Shown here piece after piece: positions 1 through 11,527 of a stretch of DNA of 64,000 bases; the stretch's first letter is position 1; each line of letters begins with the position of its first letter. The notes beneath the pieces are model-generated. The model saw only the letters and a list, made by a program, of their open reading frames with translations, did not search any database and was not told the origin of the DNA. This DNA is from Metellina segmentata. Lineage: Eukaryota > Arthropoda > Arachnida > Araneae > Tetragnathidae. The translations under genes were made by a program, and so were the position numbers. The stretch is from the NCBI GenBank assembly GCA_947359465.1, contig OX375880.1, positions 14,392,120 to 14,456,119 on the forward strand. Reading direction: 5' to 3'.

Positions 1-600
1 TATAACAGAAATAATTGCGTATTTCTTTCAATTCTGTCTACCTGAAATCTGTCATTTGTTTGAAAACTGTATAACTTGCATCCTAAAAATATTTAATTGA
101 TATTTTATTTTGGAAAATGCTTTATACTGAAAACAAATATGCTTGGATTTCTATTATTGTGAGTATTAGCTGGGATTTTAGAGAAATATGTACTTTAAAC
201 TGAAAACGTTATGCTGAGATTTCACTGTAAAAGAACTGCTTACAGTAGCATCCTAGATAAAACAGCTCCAGCGAGCAGGGGATAAATGAACTTGTGTTGA
301 GTTGAAATATCAAAGTATAATTTTAGTGTTTCGAGTTAATAAAAATATAGTAATAAGTGGAACCAAGTTCTTAAAAGTGTTGAAACGTTTTTATTTTTCA
401 CACTTGAAAATAGGTGTATAAACCTTCTATAACTCCTTAAAAATTTTGAAAGAACTCCTTAAATACTCCTTATTTTTTTATTAAAAATTCTGTATGAACC
501 CTGCTTAACCACAAGATCGGTTGGTCGGCCCGATTCTTTATTTTTCAGAACGAGCGGAAAGCAATAAAATATGTTTTATTTACACTTGTGTTTTATTTTC
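1..600. other. AT-rich upstream region of the first gene
   Basis: No coding region or recognisable repeat is seen here. It presumably holds intron or 5' flank of the gene starting at 629. The splice acceptor at its right edge means at least one 5' noncoding exon lies further left, possibly outside the window. Confidence 0.4.
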
Positions 601-602
601 AG
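588..602 (+). promoter_or_regulatory. Splice acceptor in 5'UTR
   Basis: A T-rich tract ending TTTTATTTTCAG lies 26 bases before the first ATG. This is a canonical intron 3' end, so the transcript start is in an upstream exon. Confidence 0.6.
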
Positions 603-628
603 TTATCGATTTTTGAAGTTTGATAAAG

Positions 629-1627
629 ATGATGAAATCAACGACCTTGTGTTTCGCTTTCCTGTACGTCCTGTCGCGCCTGACGAGTGCCCACAGCCTG
701 GGGGTCGACTGCTCCAGCTGCCTCAAGGACACCGGCTCGCCCTCCACCCGCAACTGCGCGTGCGACAAGCTGTGTGCCGTGTACGGCGACTGCTGCCGAG
801 ACGCGGCCACCGTGGACTCTACCCGCCGCTTCATGACCCCCACCATCGGCAACTGCGTGCCCTTCGGCCGACCCTCCGCCCACCAGGGAGCCTACATGAT
901 CTCGACCTGCTCCAGAAACTACCAGGGCCCGTCCACTCTGCAGAGCAAGTGCCGAGACCGGGACGACGCCAGCGACCCCGTCCTGTCGACTCCCGTCACC
1001 AACACGCGCTCGGGCGTCTCCTACCGCAACAGGTTCTGCGCCGAGTGCAGCAACGCCCCTCCCGCCGCCCTCAGGGCGTGGAGGCCCTTTCTGGAGTGCG
1101 ACTCTCTGGGCGATCTGAACCTCAACGACAGCTTCGTGAGGCGTCGCCTCCACTACAGGAGCACCGTCAACAGGTGGGGTGTGCAGATCCGGGGACGGTT
1201 CCACGTCTGCGCCCTGGTGTACGACCTGCCTAGCGCCCTGTCCGGAAGCGTGAGGCTCTGCAGTGCGGACCTGGTGGACACCTGCCCCAAGGCCTGGCGA
1301 CATCTGCCGAGCAAGAGGAAGTGCGAGACATCCTACATGGACGTCGTGTTCTCGACCACTAGGGCGTACAGAAACGATCAATGCGCCCTCTGCAACGGGG
1401 AGGTCATGGACAAGCTCAAGTGCAGCAGAAGCAGTTTATTGTCCAGGCGTGCGGGAGGGATGTCCTTCGCGATGCTGATGGACATGAACTTCGCGGACGG
1501 AGATGAGGTCGGTAGGACACGGAGATGTCCCAAGGATAGTGTCTTCGATCCGTTTTTCAGAAAGTGCAGGTCCATCCTCTGTGCCTTGCCGGGGTATAGG
1601 GTGGTTAACGGAAAATGTCAGCACTGA
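629..1627 (+). CDS. Secreted cysteine-rich protein, somatomedin-B-like / GPCR-ectodomain-like
   Basis: Predicted 332-aa extracellular protein in one GC-rich exon. Residues 1-21 form a hydrophobic signal peptide (MMKSTTLCFAFLYVLSRLTSA). Residues 28-56 show somatomedin-B cysteine spacing, including CAVYGDCC. Two later modules repeat the pattern Y-R-N-x-x-C-A-x-C (YRNRFCAEC, YRNDQCALC), and the C-end reads CALPGY...GKC. This arrangement resembles the N-terminal ectodomains of Methuselah-like or adhesion-type GPCRs of chelicerates (from memory). No transmembrane segment follows before the stop, so it is either a secreted paralogue or a truncated receptor. Two tandem ATGs (629, 632) follow a splice acceptor; no other in-frame ATG lies between the acceptor and 629. 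The gene is convergent with the FGFR gene. Ligand and function are unknown. Confidence 0.8.
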   Translation: MMKSTTLCFAFLYVLSRLTSAHSLGVDCSSCLKDTGSPSTRNCACDKLCAVYGDCCRDAATVDSTRRFMTPTIGNCVPFGRPSAHQGAYMISTCSRNYQGPSTLQSKCRDRDDASDPVLSTPVTNTRSGVSYRNRFCAECSNAPPAALRAWRPFLECDSLGDLNLNDSFVRRRLHYRSTVNRWGVQIRGRFHVCALVYDLPSALSGSVRLCSADLVDTCPKAWRHLPSKRKCETSYMDVVFSTTRAYRNDQCALCNGEVMDKLKCSRSSLLSRRAGGMSFAMLMDMNFADGDEVGRTRRCPKDSVFDPFFRKCRSILCALPGYRVVNGKCQH

Positions 1628-1769
1628 TTCTTTTTTATTTTCACGAACCATTGCTTGGAAGTGTTTAGCTTCAAATTAATAACTTTTGTATTTAATCACG
1701 ATGCGACTGTTAATCTTAAGATGCCCAATCTTAAATCTTGTAAAATCCACTTTTAAATCGTTTGTTTAT

Positions 1770-1775
1770 AATAAA
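1770..1775 (+). terminator. Poly(A) signal AATAAA
   Basis: AATAAA lies 143 bases after the stop codon of the secreted-protein gene and is followed by a T/G-rich stretch, as expected for cleavage near 1790-1810. Confidence 0.6.
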
Positions 1776-1789
1776 AACTTTGATTGTAA

Positions 1790-2190
1790 TGAGTAGCAGT
1801 TTCATATTTCTATACTTAAGGATTTCAAAATAAGTAGTTCATCCTCCTGAGTGATTGTTTCTACTTGGGGTATCACGTTTGAAACTGACATTAGTAACTG
1901 AAGAATTTTGCAGCAAAACTGACCAGATAAAGAAAGACGAGATCTAGTCATTAGAAGGAAACTGACCAAATTTTGTCACGTGATCATAAAAAATTGGCTA
2001 TGTCTTGAAGAGATATCTCGTAAGTCTTTGTAAATTTGGCCAGACTGTGATAGACTATCGCGTCAAGTAATAATAAAATTAGTCGGATCTTGATAGACTA
2101 GATATCTAGTTAAGTATTGCATTAGTAAAATTGTTCATATCTTTAGACTAGATATCTTGTAGAAAGAACTTGGAGGATTAAAATCGCTCT
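1790..2190. repeat. Degenerate 'GACCAGAT' repeat tract
   Basis: Irregular repeats of an AACTGACCAGAT / GATATCTCGT type occur between about 1915 and 2165. The reverse complement of the same motif (TCTGGTCAGTTTTGCTAATG) builds the tract at 12960-13650, and a copy sits at 57095-57200. No gene is visible. Confidence 0.45.
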
Positions 2191-2193
2191 GGA

Positions 2194-2435
2194 GTAACAA
2201 TGAGCTATTGCTGACGTCGGGGAGCAACCCCGAAGAATCGAGGACAACGCTCCTTGTAATGTCGACGCTCGAGCTTGAACCCCACTCTAAACTTTCGAAT
2301 CACACCAACGTGAGGACATTTGGGGTCCCGACGGACCCTACTCGTACGGTGGTCCTTCATTGGATTGAGTATTAAACTCGCAAATCTACTGGTGTTTAAC
2401 CGATGCGCTTCCAACAGTTATGACGCGGCTCCTAA
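2194..2435 (-). mobile_element. SINE-B, degraded, minus orientation
   Basis: Body landmarks are present in order (GGGCTATTG-like start, AGGACAAC, CCCCACTCT, ACGTGAGGACATTTG, remnant head CTTCCAAC...GCGGCTCC). Strong divergence makes this one of the oldest copies. Confidence 0.6.
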
Positions 2436-3607
2436 AAACGTTGGAGAACAGTTAAGCACATTTTTTACAGCTTTAATCTCATTATTTGCATTATTTCAAA
2501 CTATTGTTGACTACCAACGTTTAAAATAAGTTCCCAAGATTTTACCAAAAGTGTAATTATGAATAGAATTTTAAAGAATATTCTCAGATTCCGAAAATTT
2601 AGATTTAAAAACACTAGAAAATGGATTTTTCCAGGAAAAATCGACACGTCAATGTTTTATTAAAGTTTATAAAACGAAGTGATTTTGAAGAGATTACCTG
2701 GATTTTATCTGGTTAAAACTTAACATATATAACCACAACAGATCTATAAATTAATGGATCTTTCATTTTTAGTCGGATTAAGATAAATATTTATTGTACT
2801 TAATTCACAGTGAACTTCAAAAACACAAATTGTAACTCAACAAGTCCTTGATATGACAAATCATTGAGATATTCAATTATTGTAATAGTATATTCGAGTT
2901 TCACTGAAAATATTTTTGAATTCTCCCAAGAAACATTGAAACCGATATCAGGAAATCTACATAGGCTGGTCTGGTAAATATATTTTGACACTTTCAATTA
3001 ATAAATTCATTTGACCCATGTTAATTTACTTGCACATTAATACATTTAATATGCATTTACATTGATACTTTAGGATACCTATTTGAAACTATCAAGCTCA
3101 ATCTTTGAAGAATCAACACCCGTTATACTTTGATGCATTAAAGAGTTTAGTACATAACTTTTAGCACACACAACCGATCAATTTTTTAAAATCTTATTTT
3201 CAAATCTTGCAGCAGATTTGAAATAACTATCAACACCGACGCTTATGCTTACCACTTACACAAGGACGCAACATGTAAAACAAAATGAGGTTTTAATCCA
3301 AAATAATGGGGTGACGGAGAAGTAGAAAACATTTCGGTCAACATAAAATATGATATAGTCATGATATTTAATCGCCACAAGGCTGCTATGGGATAAAAGA
3401 TGAAGAAATTTTTAAATACAGGTCACCCACAGAAGAAAAGACAAATTATGGAGGCAATCGTCCTATGAGGCTGATTGGGTTGAATAAGAAAGCTTAACTA
3501 GTGAATATAACTAAAAGAGGAAGCACAGCACAAATGCGTCAAAAGCCTGTGTAATGCAGACGTAAAAGTGGACTGATAATAAATAGGAAGGTATTTAACG
3601 TCGCTTT
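2436..3607. other. AT-rich stretch, nothing recognised
   Basis: No open frame of protein-like composition, no inverted-repeat ends and no SINE body were recognised. Confidence 0.4.
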
Positions 3608-3877
3608 GGAGTAACATATCGGGCATTTAGCGTTGGTCCATAACAAAGGAAATGATCCTAGGACAATCCCATGCTATTTTGAATCAAGGACATACGATGA
3701 GTTAACACCAGAGATAGCACTCCTATAGAAACTTCCACACCATATCATCATGAGGATATTTGAGGCCACATTTACAGATGAGGACAGATTTAACGTGTAC
3801 TAGCCCGCACGTAAAGGATGGTCTCTGGTTGGTTAATCCGTTAAACTTCCAACCGGTCTACCGCGGTTCCAATAAAA
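3608..3877 (-). mobile_element. SINE-B, degraded, minus orientation
   Basis: It begins GGAGTAACATATCGGGC and runs through TGAGGATATTTGAGG and GACAGATTTAACGTG to a head remnant CTTCCAACCGGTCTACCGCGG. Confidence 0.6.
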
Positions 3878-4465
3878 AATGTTGGAAATCAATTAATTCT
3901 AAAACGCTTTAAAGCATCGACATGTTTTTAATAGAAACATACGGCAACCAAAGTCAATTTTTATAATACTAGGGGGCTCGACCCTCCAAGAAAGTCCAAA
4001 GTCTAAGAAACCAGTAGAATTGAAAAAATTTCGAAGTTAATAAATAATAAATGCTGACAATGTAATAAAACATTCAGTAAAACATTTACCTTAAAAGATA
4101 TTGTTTAAATACAACAAATTCAAAAGAATTAATGTTACATTTTGAAAAAGGAATGCACAATATATTCATAAGTTTTGTCCAATGACGATAAAAAGATCAA
4201 TGTCAACAAGTTTAGATCTGTTTTATAAAAAATAAGACTTACTGATATCTTCCGGTGTTTCTTTATTTCCAAACAATTATTTTCCCTTATGATTCTTTGT
4301 CACGGCAATGAATAAGCTAATCTGATTCCGAAATCACGTTCAAAGTTCATTTAGGTTCGATTTCTACCTTTTTACTGCAGAATTATTAAGAATAGCCAAA
4401 GCATAGTTTCAGAAAATGACTGGAGAACCAAAAGGCTTCTGAATGTCTGTATTCACCGATAGGTA
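3878..4465. other. AT-rich stretch, nothing recognised
   Basis: No gene or structured repeat was seen between two SINEs. Confidence 0.35.
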
Positions 4466-4645
4466 ATTGGTAATTTTTTAATTAACGTCGTACTAGAGCA
4501 ACACATCGGGCTACTGACGACGGTCCGGGATCAGTCCCTTAAGGGAAAGATCAGAGGACACCACCTCGTTATTTTGAACCATGGTCAGATGACGAAGCAA
4601 CACCTGAGCTGGCACCCCACTCTCCAAACTTCCACGCCAACCCAA
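4466..4645 (-). mobile_element. SINE-A fragment (tail and body)
   Basis: Reads TAATTAACGTCGTACTAGAG, then CCGGGATCAGTCCC...CCACGCCAACCC. The tRNA-like head is missing. Confidence 0.75.
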
Positions 4646-4824
4646 ATATTCCCCGAGAGGATAGAGACGCTATTAGTCTTACTTCAATCTGAATAGTTTA
4701 CTGCGTAAGACTCATCCAGAATTTTACTATTACAGGTATGTCATATTAAATATAGGTGGCGCTAGTGTTTGTGTTGCTATACGTGTTTTTAATTCATAAT
4801 CGCCGATCAATCTGTCTTGTTGTT

Positions 4825-5130
4825 GAATGGTAATTTGTAATTAACGTCGTACTAGAGCAACACAACGGGCTATTCACGACGGTCCGGGATCAATCCCTTA
4901 AGGGAAAGATTTGAGGACAACACCACGTCATTTTGAACCACGGTCAGATGACGAGGCTAAACCTGAGCTGGCACCTCACTCTCCAAACTTCCACACCAAC
5001 CCAAAGTAAAGACGACAGATTTAAGGTGCACCAGCCGCCTCTACACCATACGCTTAAACATCCATGTCCTGACCCGGATTCGAAGCAAGAACCTTCCGAT
5101 CTAGAGGCTAATACCTTAACAACTAGGTCC
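4825..5130 (-). mobile_element. SINE-A, minus
   Basis: Nearly complete from the tail (GGTAATTTGTAATTAACGTC) to the head with B box (GGATTCGAAGCAAG) and GATCTAGAGGCTAA. It breaks off in the A-box region. Confidence 0.75.
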
Positions 5131-5217
5131 TTGAATCTTTCCCTTAAGGAATTGATCCCGGATCGTCGTCAATAGCGCGTTGTGTTGCTCTAGTACAAAG
5201 TTAATTACAAATTACCT
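5131..5217 (+). mobile_element. SINE-A 3' end, plus
   Basis: Only the last part of the body and the tail (GATCCCGGATCGTCGTCAAT ... ATTACCTTAAC). It abuts the previous copy in opposite orientation. Confidence 0.65.
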
Positions 5218-5254
5218 TAACAACCAGACAGGTTGGTCGACGACCCACGGTCAG

Positions 5255-5545
5255 ATAACGAGGTTGCTAAGGTGTCAGCCTCTAGATCTGAAGATTCCTG
5301 TGTCGAATCCGGGACAATGCATGGATGCTTGTAAGCGTACGGTGTAGAGGCGGCTGGGGCACCTAAAATCTGTCGTGACCGAGAGTTCTCATGTTGGGAT
5401 AGTGTGGTAGTTTGGAGAGTGGGGTGCCCCCTCAGGTGTTGCCTCGTCATCTGACCGTGGTTCAAAATGACGAGGTGTTGTCCTCGGAATTTCCCAAAGG
5501 GAATTGAACCGGACCGTCGACAATAGCTTGTTGTGTTGCTCTAGA
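5255..5545 (+). mobile_element. SINE-A, plus
   Basis: Head remnant with AAGGTGTCAGCCTCTAGATC and B box GTGTCGAATCC, full body, and a degraded tail ending AGAGTTAATTAAATAGTACC. Confidence 0.7.
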
Positions 5546-5586
5546 GTTAATTAAATAGTACCAAAAAAATTATCCAATTCATTATC

Positions 5587-5925
5587 GCCGACCAACCGGT
5601 ATAGTGATTATGGTGTTAGCCTCTAGATCGGAAGGTTCCTGGTTCGAATCCGGGTACGGGTATGGATGTTTGTAAACGTATGTGGTGTAGAGGCGGCTGG
5701 TGCACCTTAAATCTGTCGTGACCGAAAGTCCTCACGTTGGGTTGGCGTGGAAGTTTGGAGAGTGGGGTGCCAGCTCAGATGTTGCTTCGTCATCTGACCG
5801 TGGTTCAAAATTACGAGATGTTGTCCTTGAATCTTTCCCTCAAGGGACTGATCCCGGACCGTCGTCAATAGCCCGTTGTGTTGCTCTAGTACGATGTTAA
5901 CCAAAAAATTTACCATTAAAATTCC
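5587..5925 (+). mobile_element. SINE-A, near full length, plus
   Basis: Complete layout. Head GCCGACCAACCGGTATAGTG with A box, B box GGTTCGAATCC at about 5641, GGTGTAGAGGCGGCTGGTGC junction, body with ACGTTGGGTTGGCGTGG and CATCTGACCGTGGTTCAAAA, and tail ...ACCATTAAAATTCC. A useful reference copy. Confidence 0.85.
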
Positions 5926-6019
5926 AAAAAAAAAAAAAAAACTTATGGTTAGGAACAGTCACTTGTGTTGCTTCAGTGCTATGTAAATTAAATACCTACC
6001 TAAAAATTAATACAGCTGG

Positions 6020-6354
6020 GTAATGGTAATTTTTTTAGTTAACGTCATACTAGAGCAACACAACGGGCTATTGATGACGGTCCGGAATCAGTCCCTTAAG
6101 GGAAAGATTCGAGGACAACACCTCGTAATTTTGAACCACGGTCAGATGACGAAGCAACACCTGAGCTGGCACCCCACTCTTCAAACTTCCACGCCAACCC
6201 AACGTGAGGACTTTCGGTCACGACAGATTTAAGGTGCACCAGCCGCCTCTACACCACATACGTTTACAAACATCCATGCCCGGACCCGGATTCGAACCAG
6301 GAACCTTCCGATCTAGAGGCTAACACCTTAACCACTATACCGGTTGGTCGGCAG
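6020..6354 (-). mobile_element. SINE-A, full length, minus
   Basis: Runs from GGTAATTTTTTTAGTTAACG to CCGGTTGGTCGGC with all landmarks. The open frames across it are by-products of the SINE body, not genes. Confidence 0.85.
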
Positions 6355-6474
6355 AGCACGGAAAGAAGACTAACGAATTAGCAACAGGAAAGTTAATTAA
6401 AAACTACCTAAAAAATAACGTCACTTAAATGCAGTCTCTTGTAATTTTTTTTATCAGCATCTGCACATGCAGGT

Positions 6475-6572
6475 AGGTATTTTAATTAACGTTGTACTGG
6501 TGCAACACAACGGGCTATTGACGACGACCCGGGATCAGAGGACTCCACCACGCAATTTTGAACAATGGTCAT
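6475..6572 (-). mobile_element. SINE-B tail fragment
   Basis: AGGTAGGTATTTTAATTAACG, then the GGGCTATTGACGACG body. It is cut off where non-LTR retrotransposon sequence begins. Confidence 0.65.
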
Positions 6573-6589
6573 CTGATTGGATGCTTAAG

Positions 6590-7580
6590 CAGTTTTGCTT
6601 TCAGGTCAAATGTAACATTATCTTTCCAACCAGAGAAGAATGGAGATTTGACTCCAGTCTGATCAGGGGAGGTGTTGAGGTTTGGTACACAGATGGTTCA
6701 AAAACATCTCATGGCACTGGTTCAGGGACCTTTTGTCCTAATCGAAAAATAGAGCTATCTTTATCTCTGGGCTAGTTGGCCACTGTATATCAAGCTGAGG
6801 TTCTAGCGATCTCTGCTTGCACTTACAACTGATGCTTGCAATAGGGGGGTTGTTAAAAGGATTATAAAAAATCTTCTGACAGCCCTTAAGGCCTTAGAGT
6901 CACTTCTTTTCCTCCAAAAAAGTGTGGGAATGTCGCAATATGCTTTTGGATCCGGCTGAAAGAAACATTGTCTCGTATCTGGGTAACTCTGGTCATTGTG
7001 GCATTGAAATAGCAGATCAATTAGCAAAACATGGATCTGAAAAACGCCATTTCATGGACCAGAACCTATTTTGGGTCTACTTTATACAATGTGGTTAGAG
7101 GGACTCTATCTAAGGTTTACTCATCGCAGAGTCCTACCATACATGCTTTCAATCTAACGATCAAAGACAAGCAAAAGAGATCAATCAACAATCTCCCTGG
7201 AATAGATCGAGGGAACTGTTAAAATTGAACAGGAAAGAAATCAGGGATGCTATTGGACTTCTGACGGGCCACTGCACTCTGAATAGACGCCTCAATCGTA
7301 TGGGTTTGTTATAGATGACCCTTATGTAGAGTGTGTCAGATGGTAGAAGAGAGTCCTAAACATGTATCGTGTGACTATGATTTTTGCACTACACAACGAT
7401 TTGAATATCTGGGATACAATTATATCGAACCCTAGGAACTGGGCAACATTCTGACCAGGTACATGCTGAAATTTATTTCTGGAATCGGTCTTTAGTAGAT
7501 CAACAGGGGTTGCACTACAATAGACTATCAGTCACGGTGCTGCACTCTTCGGAGTCACCCCACAAATAAGTCACAAGAAC
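6590..7580 (+). pseudogene. Non-LTR retrotransposon 3' part (RNase H and zinc-knuckle end), degenerate
   Basis: Translation in shifting frames shows an RNase H start VEVWYTDGSKTSHGTGSG (from about 6674), then INNLPGIDRGN and a C-terminal CRVCQMVEESPKHVSCDYD of CCHC type. Several stops and frameshifts break it. The same element recurs at 52541-53735, where it is interrupted by another insertion. The RNase H domain is typical of I/R1/LOA-like or related LINE clades. Confidence 0.75.
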
Positions 7581-7860
7581 AACGGTCAAATGACGCCGCG
7601 TGTGTTTAATTCCCGTTTTGCATTACCAAATAAGTTATTGGTTTTCCACATCTTGTTATCTTACACATTTGGGGAAATTTGATCACCGTAAACCCTTTGT
7701 AGGGCCGGTATACCGTGACAGAATTGAATCGAGTATCATGCATATAAATCCATAAAATAATTGTTTAGAGGGTAACACTTTATATTCTTAATTAATAATT
7801 AGTTTAGATTTTGTAGTGAATATTATGACTATTTCACGAATTCATAGCACTTTATGTGGA

Positions 7861-7925
7861 GATAGGTAGGTATTTTTGAATTAACGCCATGCTGGAGCAA
7901 CACAACGGGCTATTGACGACACACT
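7861..7925 (-). mobile_element. SINE-B tail fragment
   Basis: GGTAGGTATTTTTGAATTAACG followed by GGAGCAACACAACGGGCTAT, then truncated. 5' truncation of SINEs leaves this 3'-end remnant. Confidence 0.6.
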
Positions 7926-9655
7926 TTGAAGGGGGTCAGGGGCATCGTGAACCGAAACCACTGGACCCATCCCACTTGTTAACCAATGTCCCAATGTAAC
8001 ATGAGTAAAATTTTCTTACAAGACACATTTGGAAAAGCACAAAAAATCTACACATTTGAGTTATAGAAAACTTTATTCATTCAAATCTCGTTCACAGTTC
8101 TATCTGAAATAAATAGAATGCACTATGTTACAAAAGAAAAATATACATTGTTAACAAAAAGAATATTTACAAACTATATTAGGAATCAAGAACCCAATAC
8201 AACTTAGGAAATAATTTCGTTATTAAAAAAGCTTGGTGTGAAATCAAAAAGTAACAATGATTCAATTCCTTGGGTGGAAACTGATACATGTGTATGAGAA
8301 AGTTGCGTTGCAGTTTGTATCGTACGAGATAAATATAAATTATACAAAAGTAATGCACCTCAAAGTAAAGACATTAAAGATTATATAAATATATTACCCA
8401 TAGACACCAATGTATTGTCACAAATATGATATCTGATTAACGAAATTGTTCAACAATATTGTCTAGTCTTCCAACGCTCACAAGCGTTTCCAAATGTGAT
8501 ACAGTAAAGTGTTATTAAAATGTGATACAGCTAAAGTGTAACTAAAATATCTTACGCAAAAAAATTTTTATGGATGGCCAAAACGTATTTTAGGGTTCCC
8601 ACTCTATTTCAAAGATAAAATGTCCTGATTTTTCCGGACAAATTTTTACGAAATTCCAGGTACTTAAGCAATTCATGATATTTTAAGGTGAAAAACCAAG
8701 AAATAATTTAGCATTCAATAGCCAATAATAAACCAATTTAAGAATTATACTGTAAAAATTAATACACAAAGCACAAGTAATTTTGCATTGAAATAACTTA
8801 TTCAAATAATCCAACATATTTGACTTAATCAAATTGTGATTTAATGTATCATAAGCATGAAATTCTTCAATTCGACCTAAAGGACGAAAAAAAAATCTTC
8901 ACCTGTTAAATAAAAATTAGCTGTTTCTTTTAAAATCGGTTGAAAACTTCATAAAATAAAGTGAAACGAAATTGCGTACGATTCTTACTGGCTACTTTTT
9001 TCCAAAGTGTCTGAGAAGCCATGATTAATCATTTTCAGGGTCATTGAGACAATTTTCCAGATTTTAGACGAAAGTTCGTAGTTTCCCAACTTTTAGACAA
9101 AATTAAATCCTTTGACATTTCCAGGTTTTTCAAGTTTTCCGAGACCTGTGAAAACCCTGGTATTTTGGGATAACAGTGTTAAGTGTTATAGCAAATTTAG
9201 GATAACAGCGTGATTAAAAGCTATTATTAAAAACGTCACTATCGGAGCTACTCATTCTAACAGTTTTCATCAATTAATTCACATTGGTTAATCTCATGAA
9301 TTTCATGACATTAACTCATGAGAGCAGATGAAGAGTTGGGTCTCACCAACCCAGTTTCAAAAGCATCACTCTTAGTTCACCTATAAATACAAATGCCAGC
9401 ATTTTTGATGACCTTAGGCAAGTGTCATTGACCTTTGCTTTTGGATGAAGGCGAAATAAAATACACATTGTGAAAACGGGGAAGGTGATCTAATATGAGA
9501 TACGTTTTAGTTTTATTTTAATTGCGTTAGTGACTGTCTAATGAAAAATTTAACAAACATCTTTTTAAATTTCAACACTGCCACATAAGCTGTTTCGATA
9601 TATGGATGGATTTTCTGGCAAAATACATTGCAAATATACGCGATTTTTTTTTATT
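7926..9655. other. AT-rich region, possible FGFR 3'UTR or downstream flank
   Basis: No gene or clear element is seen. On the minus strand AATAAA (plus-strand TTTATT at 8072-8077) and other AT-rich candidates could end the FGFR transcript. Which one is used cannot be told from sequence. Confidence 0.3.
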
Positions 9656-9659
9656 TTTA

Positions 9660-10065
9660 AGTTTTCAAATCGGATATTTTCGAAAAAGACTGCCCAATAT
9701 GAGACACCAAGCTTTTTTTAGATGATATTGTGCATTCACAATAACAAAGAAATACAAGCCTGCCAAAAAAATCTATTTAATATAAAACGCATTTATGTAA
9801 AAACATTTCAGTTAACTTAAACGTACTTTATACGTCTAAAGTCCAGTCAAAAAGAAGTTTTCCAAACTCTTAATAGCGATGTGCCACTAGAGGTTGTTAC
9901 TGAAGTATGGGTAGGCTTGTATTAGGAAAGGTTGTTTTGAATAACTAGTCTCCCAGCTAATAGTTCATGACACTTCCAGTAGATGGCGACACCATACGAT
10001 AAAGATAAAGGAGTACCTCATATCAGGCAAGTATCTCATATTCAGTCCCTTTCCCCAGAGGTATT
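9660..10065 (+). repeat. Dispersed repeat with TGCCCAATATGAGAC end, copy 1
   Basis: Shares about 380 bases with 29732-30100. Common landmarks are GCCCAATATGAGACACCAAG, TTATACGTCTAAAG and CTCATATTCAGTC. A complementary CATAT(T)GGGCAA motif lies near the right end, suggesting a short inverted-repeat transposon of unknown family. Confidence 0.55.
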
Positions 10066-10751
10066 TAAAAAAAAAATTCAATGACTTCTAGCAAATATTG
10101 AGATTTTTTAATAGCCCTTAAAAGTGAAAAATCTGTCCTTTTTTACGGTCCGTGGGAAATAAGTTATAAATACATACTACAGTCGAAAATTAAAATGATA
10201 TGAAAGTTTATACACGATGATTTGTAAAGTTCACAGTACGTACAAATGACACATTCATTTACAAAATAAGCAACAGATCACCTTTCTTGTTGTGCTTGGA
10301 TTAACCCATTCAATTTGTTCAGATATCAAGCCATACATTCCTTTTTTTTTTAAGTACAATAAATAAAATGGCGAAGTCAACGAAAGTACGTACAGAGAAA
10401 AAATCATTTAATTCAGGATGCTAAGAAAACATACAACAAAAAATTATGTTGTATCCTTAAATATTTCAAGTTTAAACTTTAAAATAAGAAACCATATATT
10501 TTTAGCTTGAGTAACATTTGTTTTTATACATTTACATGAAGCAATTTTAATGTTTCATTCAATTATATTTGTACTTGTTTGACATTTATCCGGGGCATCA
10601 TAATTGATGCCAAGTTTTATTGACGGTTTGTAGTAACTCTCTATGTTATTCATTTATACATACATAGATTTAATCGCCAACATTTCAATCGTTAACTATT
10701 TAGTACTCTATTTTATTAATATATACATACATACATGGATTTAATCGTTAA

Positions 10752-11342
10752 CAGCAAGTCTGGTACCTCGGTTTACGTACGCTTTGGAATAAGTCCAACT
10801 CGATATGCGTCTTGTTTGGAATACGACTTGCGTGCGTTACATGGAGGGGAAGGGGTATTTTAGAGATGGTGAGCGTCTGTATGACTGTTTCTACCATTCA
10901 GTGAACAACCTGCGCTATAACTGAATTTTCACGTTATTTTGAATTATTTCGCGTAAGTTTTACGTAAATTGATTAACCATGAGTTCTAAGAAAGTAAACG
11001 AGAAGAGCCAAGAAACAAAGAAAAGGGTTATGATCTCCATGTAGATGAGGAAGGAGATTGGCTGGTTTGATAATTCTAAGAGAAAGGGTTTAAAGTTTAT
11101 TAAATTTTCATTTATTTCATCAAACTGCTTTTGCATTTATGCATTTTAGTATTAAGTAACATTTAAATTATTTTATACCCCACCAATGTATATTATGCTA
11201 ACAATAAGGACTTTTTTTCTCATGGGAATGGATTAATAATTTTCTATTTATTTCTAATGTAAAAAATTCGTTTGGTATACGTCCTGTTTAGTATAAATCC
11301 AAGGATCTGGAACAAAATAAGGACTATACTGAAGTACGACTG
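10752..11342 (+). mobile_element. pogo/Tigger-like DNA transposon remnant
   Basis: The left end CAGCAAGTCTGGTACCTCGG resembles Tigger termini (CAG..CCTCGGTTTACG). At 10979 a frame MSSKKVNEKSQETKKRVMI matches the start of CENP-B-like Tigger transposases and stops soon after. The right end on the minus strand reads CAGTCGTACTTCAG. Most of the transposase is deleted. Confidence 0.5.
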
Positions 11343-11527
11343 TATTAATTAATAGAAGGTACGTAAAATAACATTAAGTCCATAAACTGCAAAAGATGTT
11401 TCAATTCAATCATCACCACTCGATGATTTTGCTACATAGATGATATTAACAGAAACTGCTCTCTTGCAGTCCTTCAAATAGTAATAAATAGCTACATCTA
11501 CAAAGTTGTGGAAGATCTGGCATGTGT

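Noticed and set aside
571..1233. Overlapping plus-strand frame of 220 codons
   Set aside because: Out-of-frame shadow with Pro/Arg-rich low-complexity translation; it conflicts with the cysteine-rich frame.
638..1381. Long minus-strand frame (247 codons) opposite the secreted-protein gene
   Set aside because: Antisense shadow of a GC-rich coding exon; Arg/Gly/Val-rich translation without domains, while the plus strand has a signal peptide and ordered cysteines.
6023..6232. Repeated small 'proteins' (e.g. containing [14 protein letters not shown]) on many SINEs
   Set aside because: They arise from the same SINE body wherever it occurs, in both orientations, without starts or stops that fit a gene.
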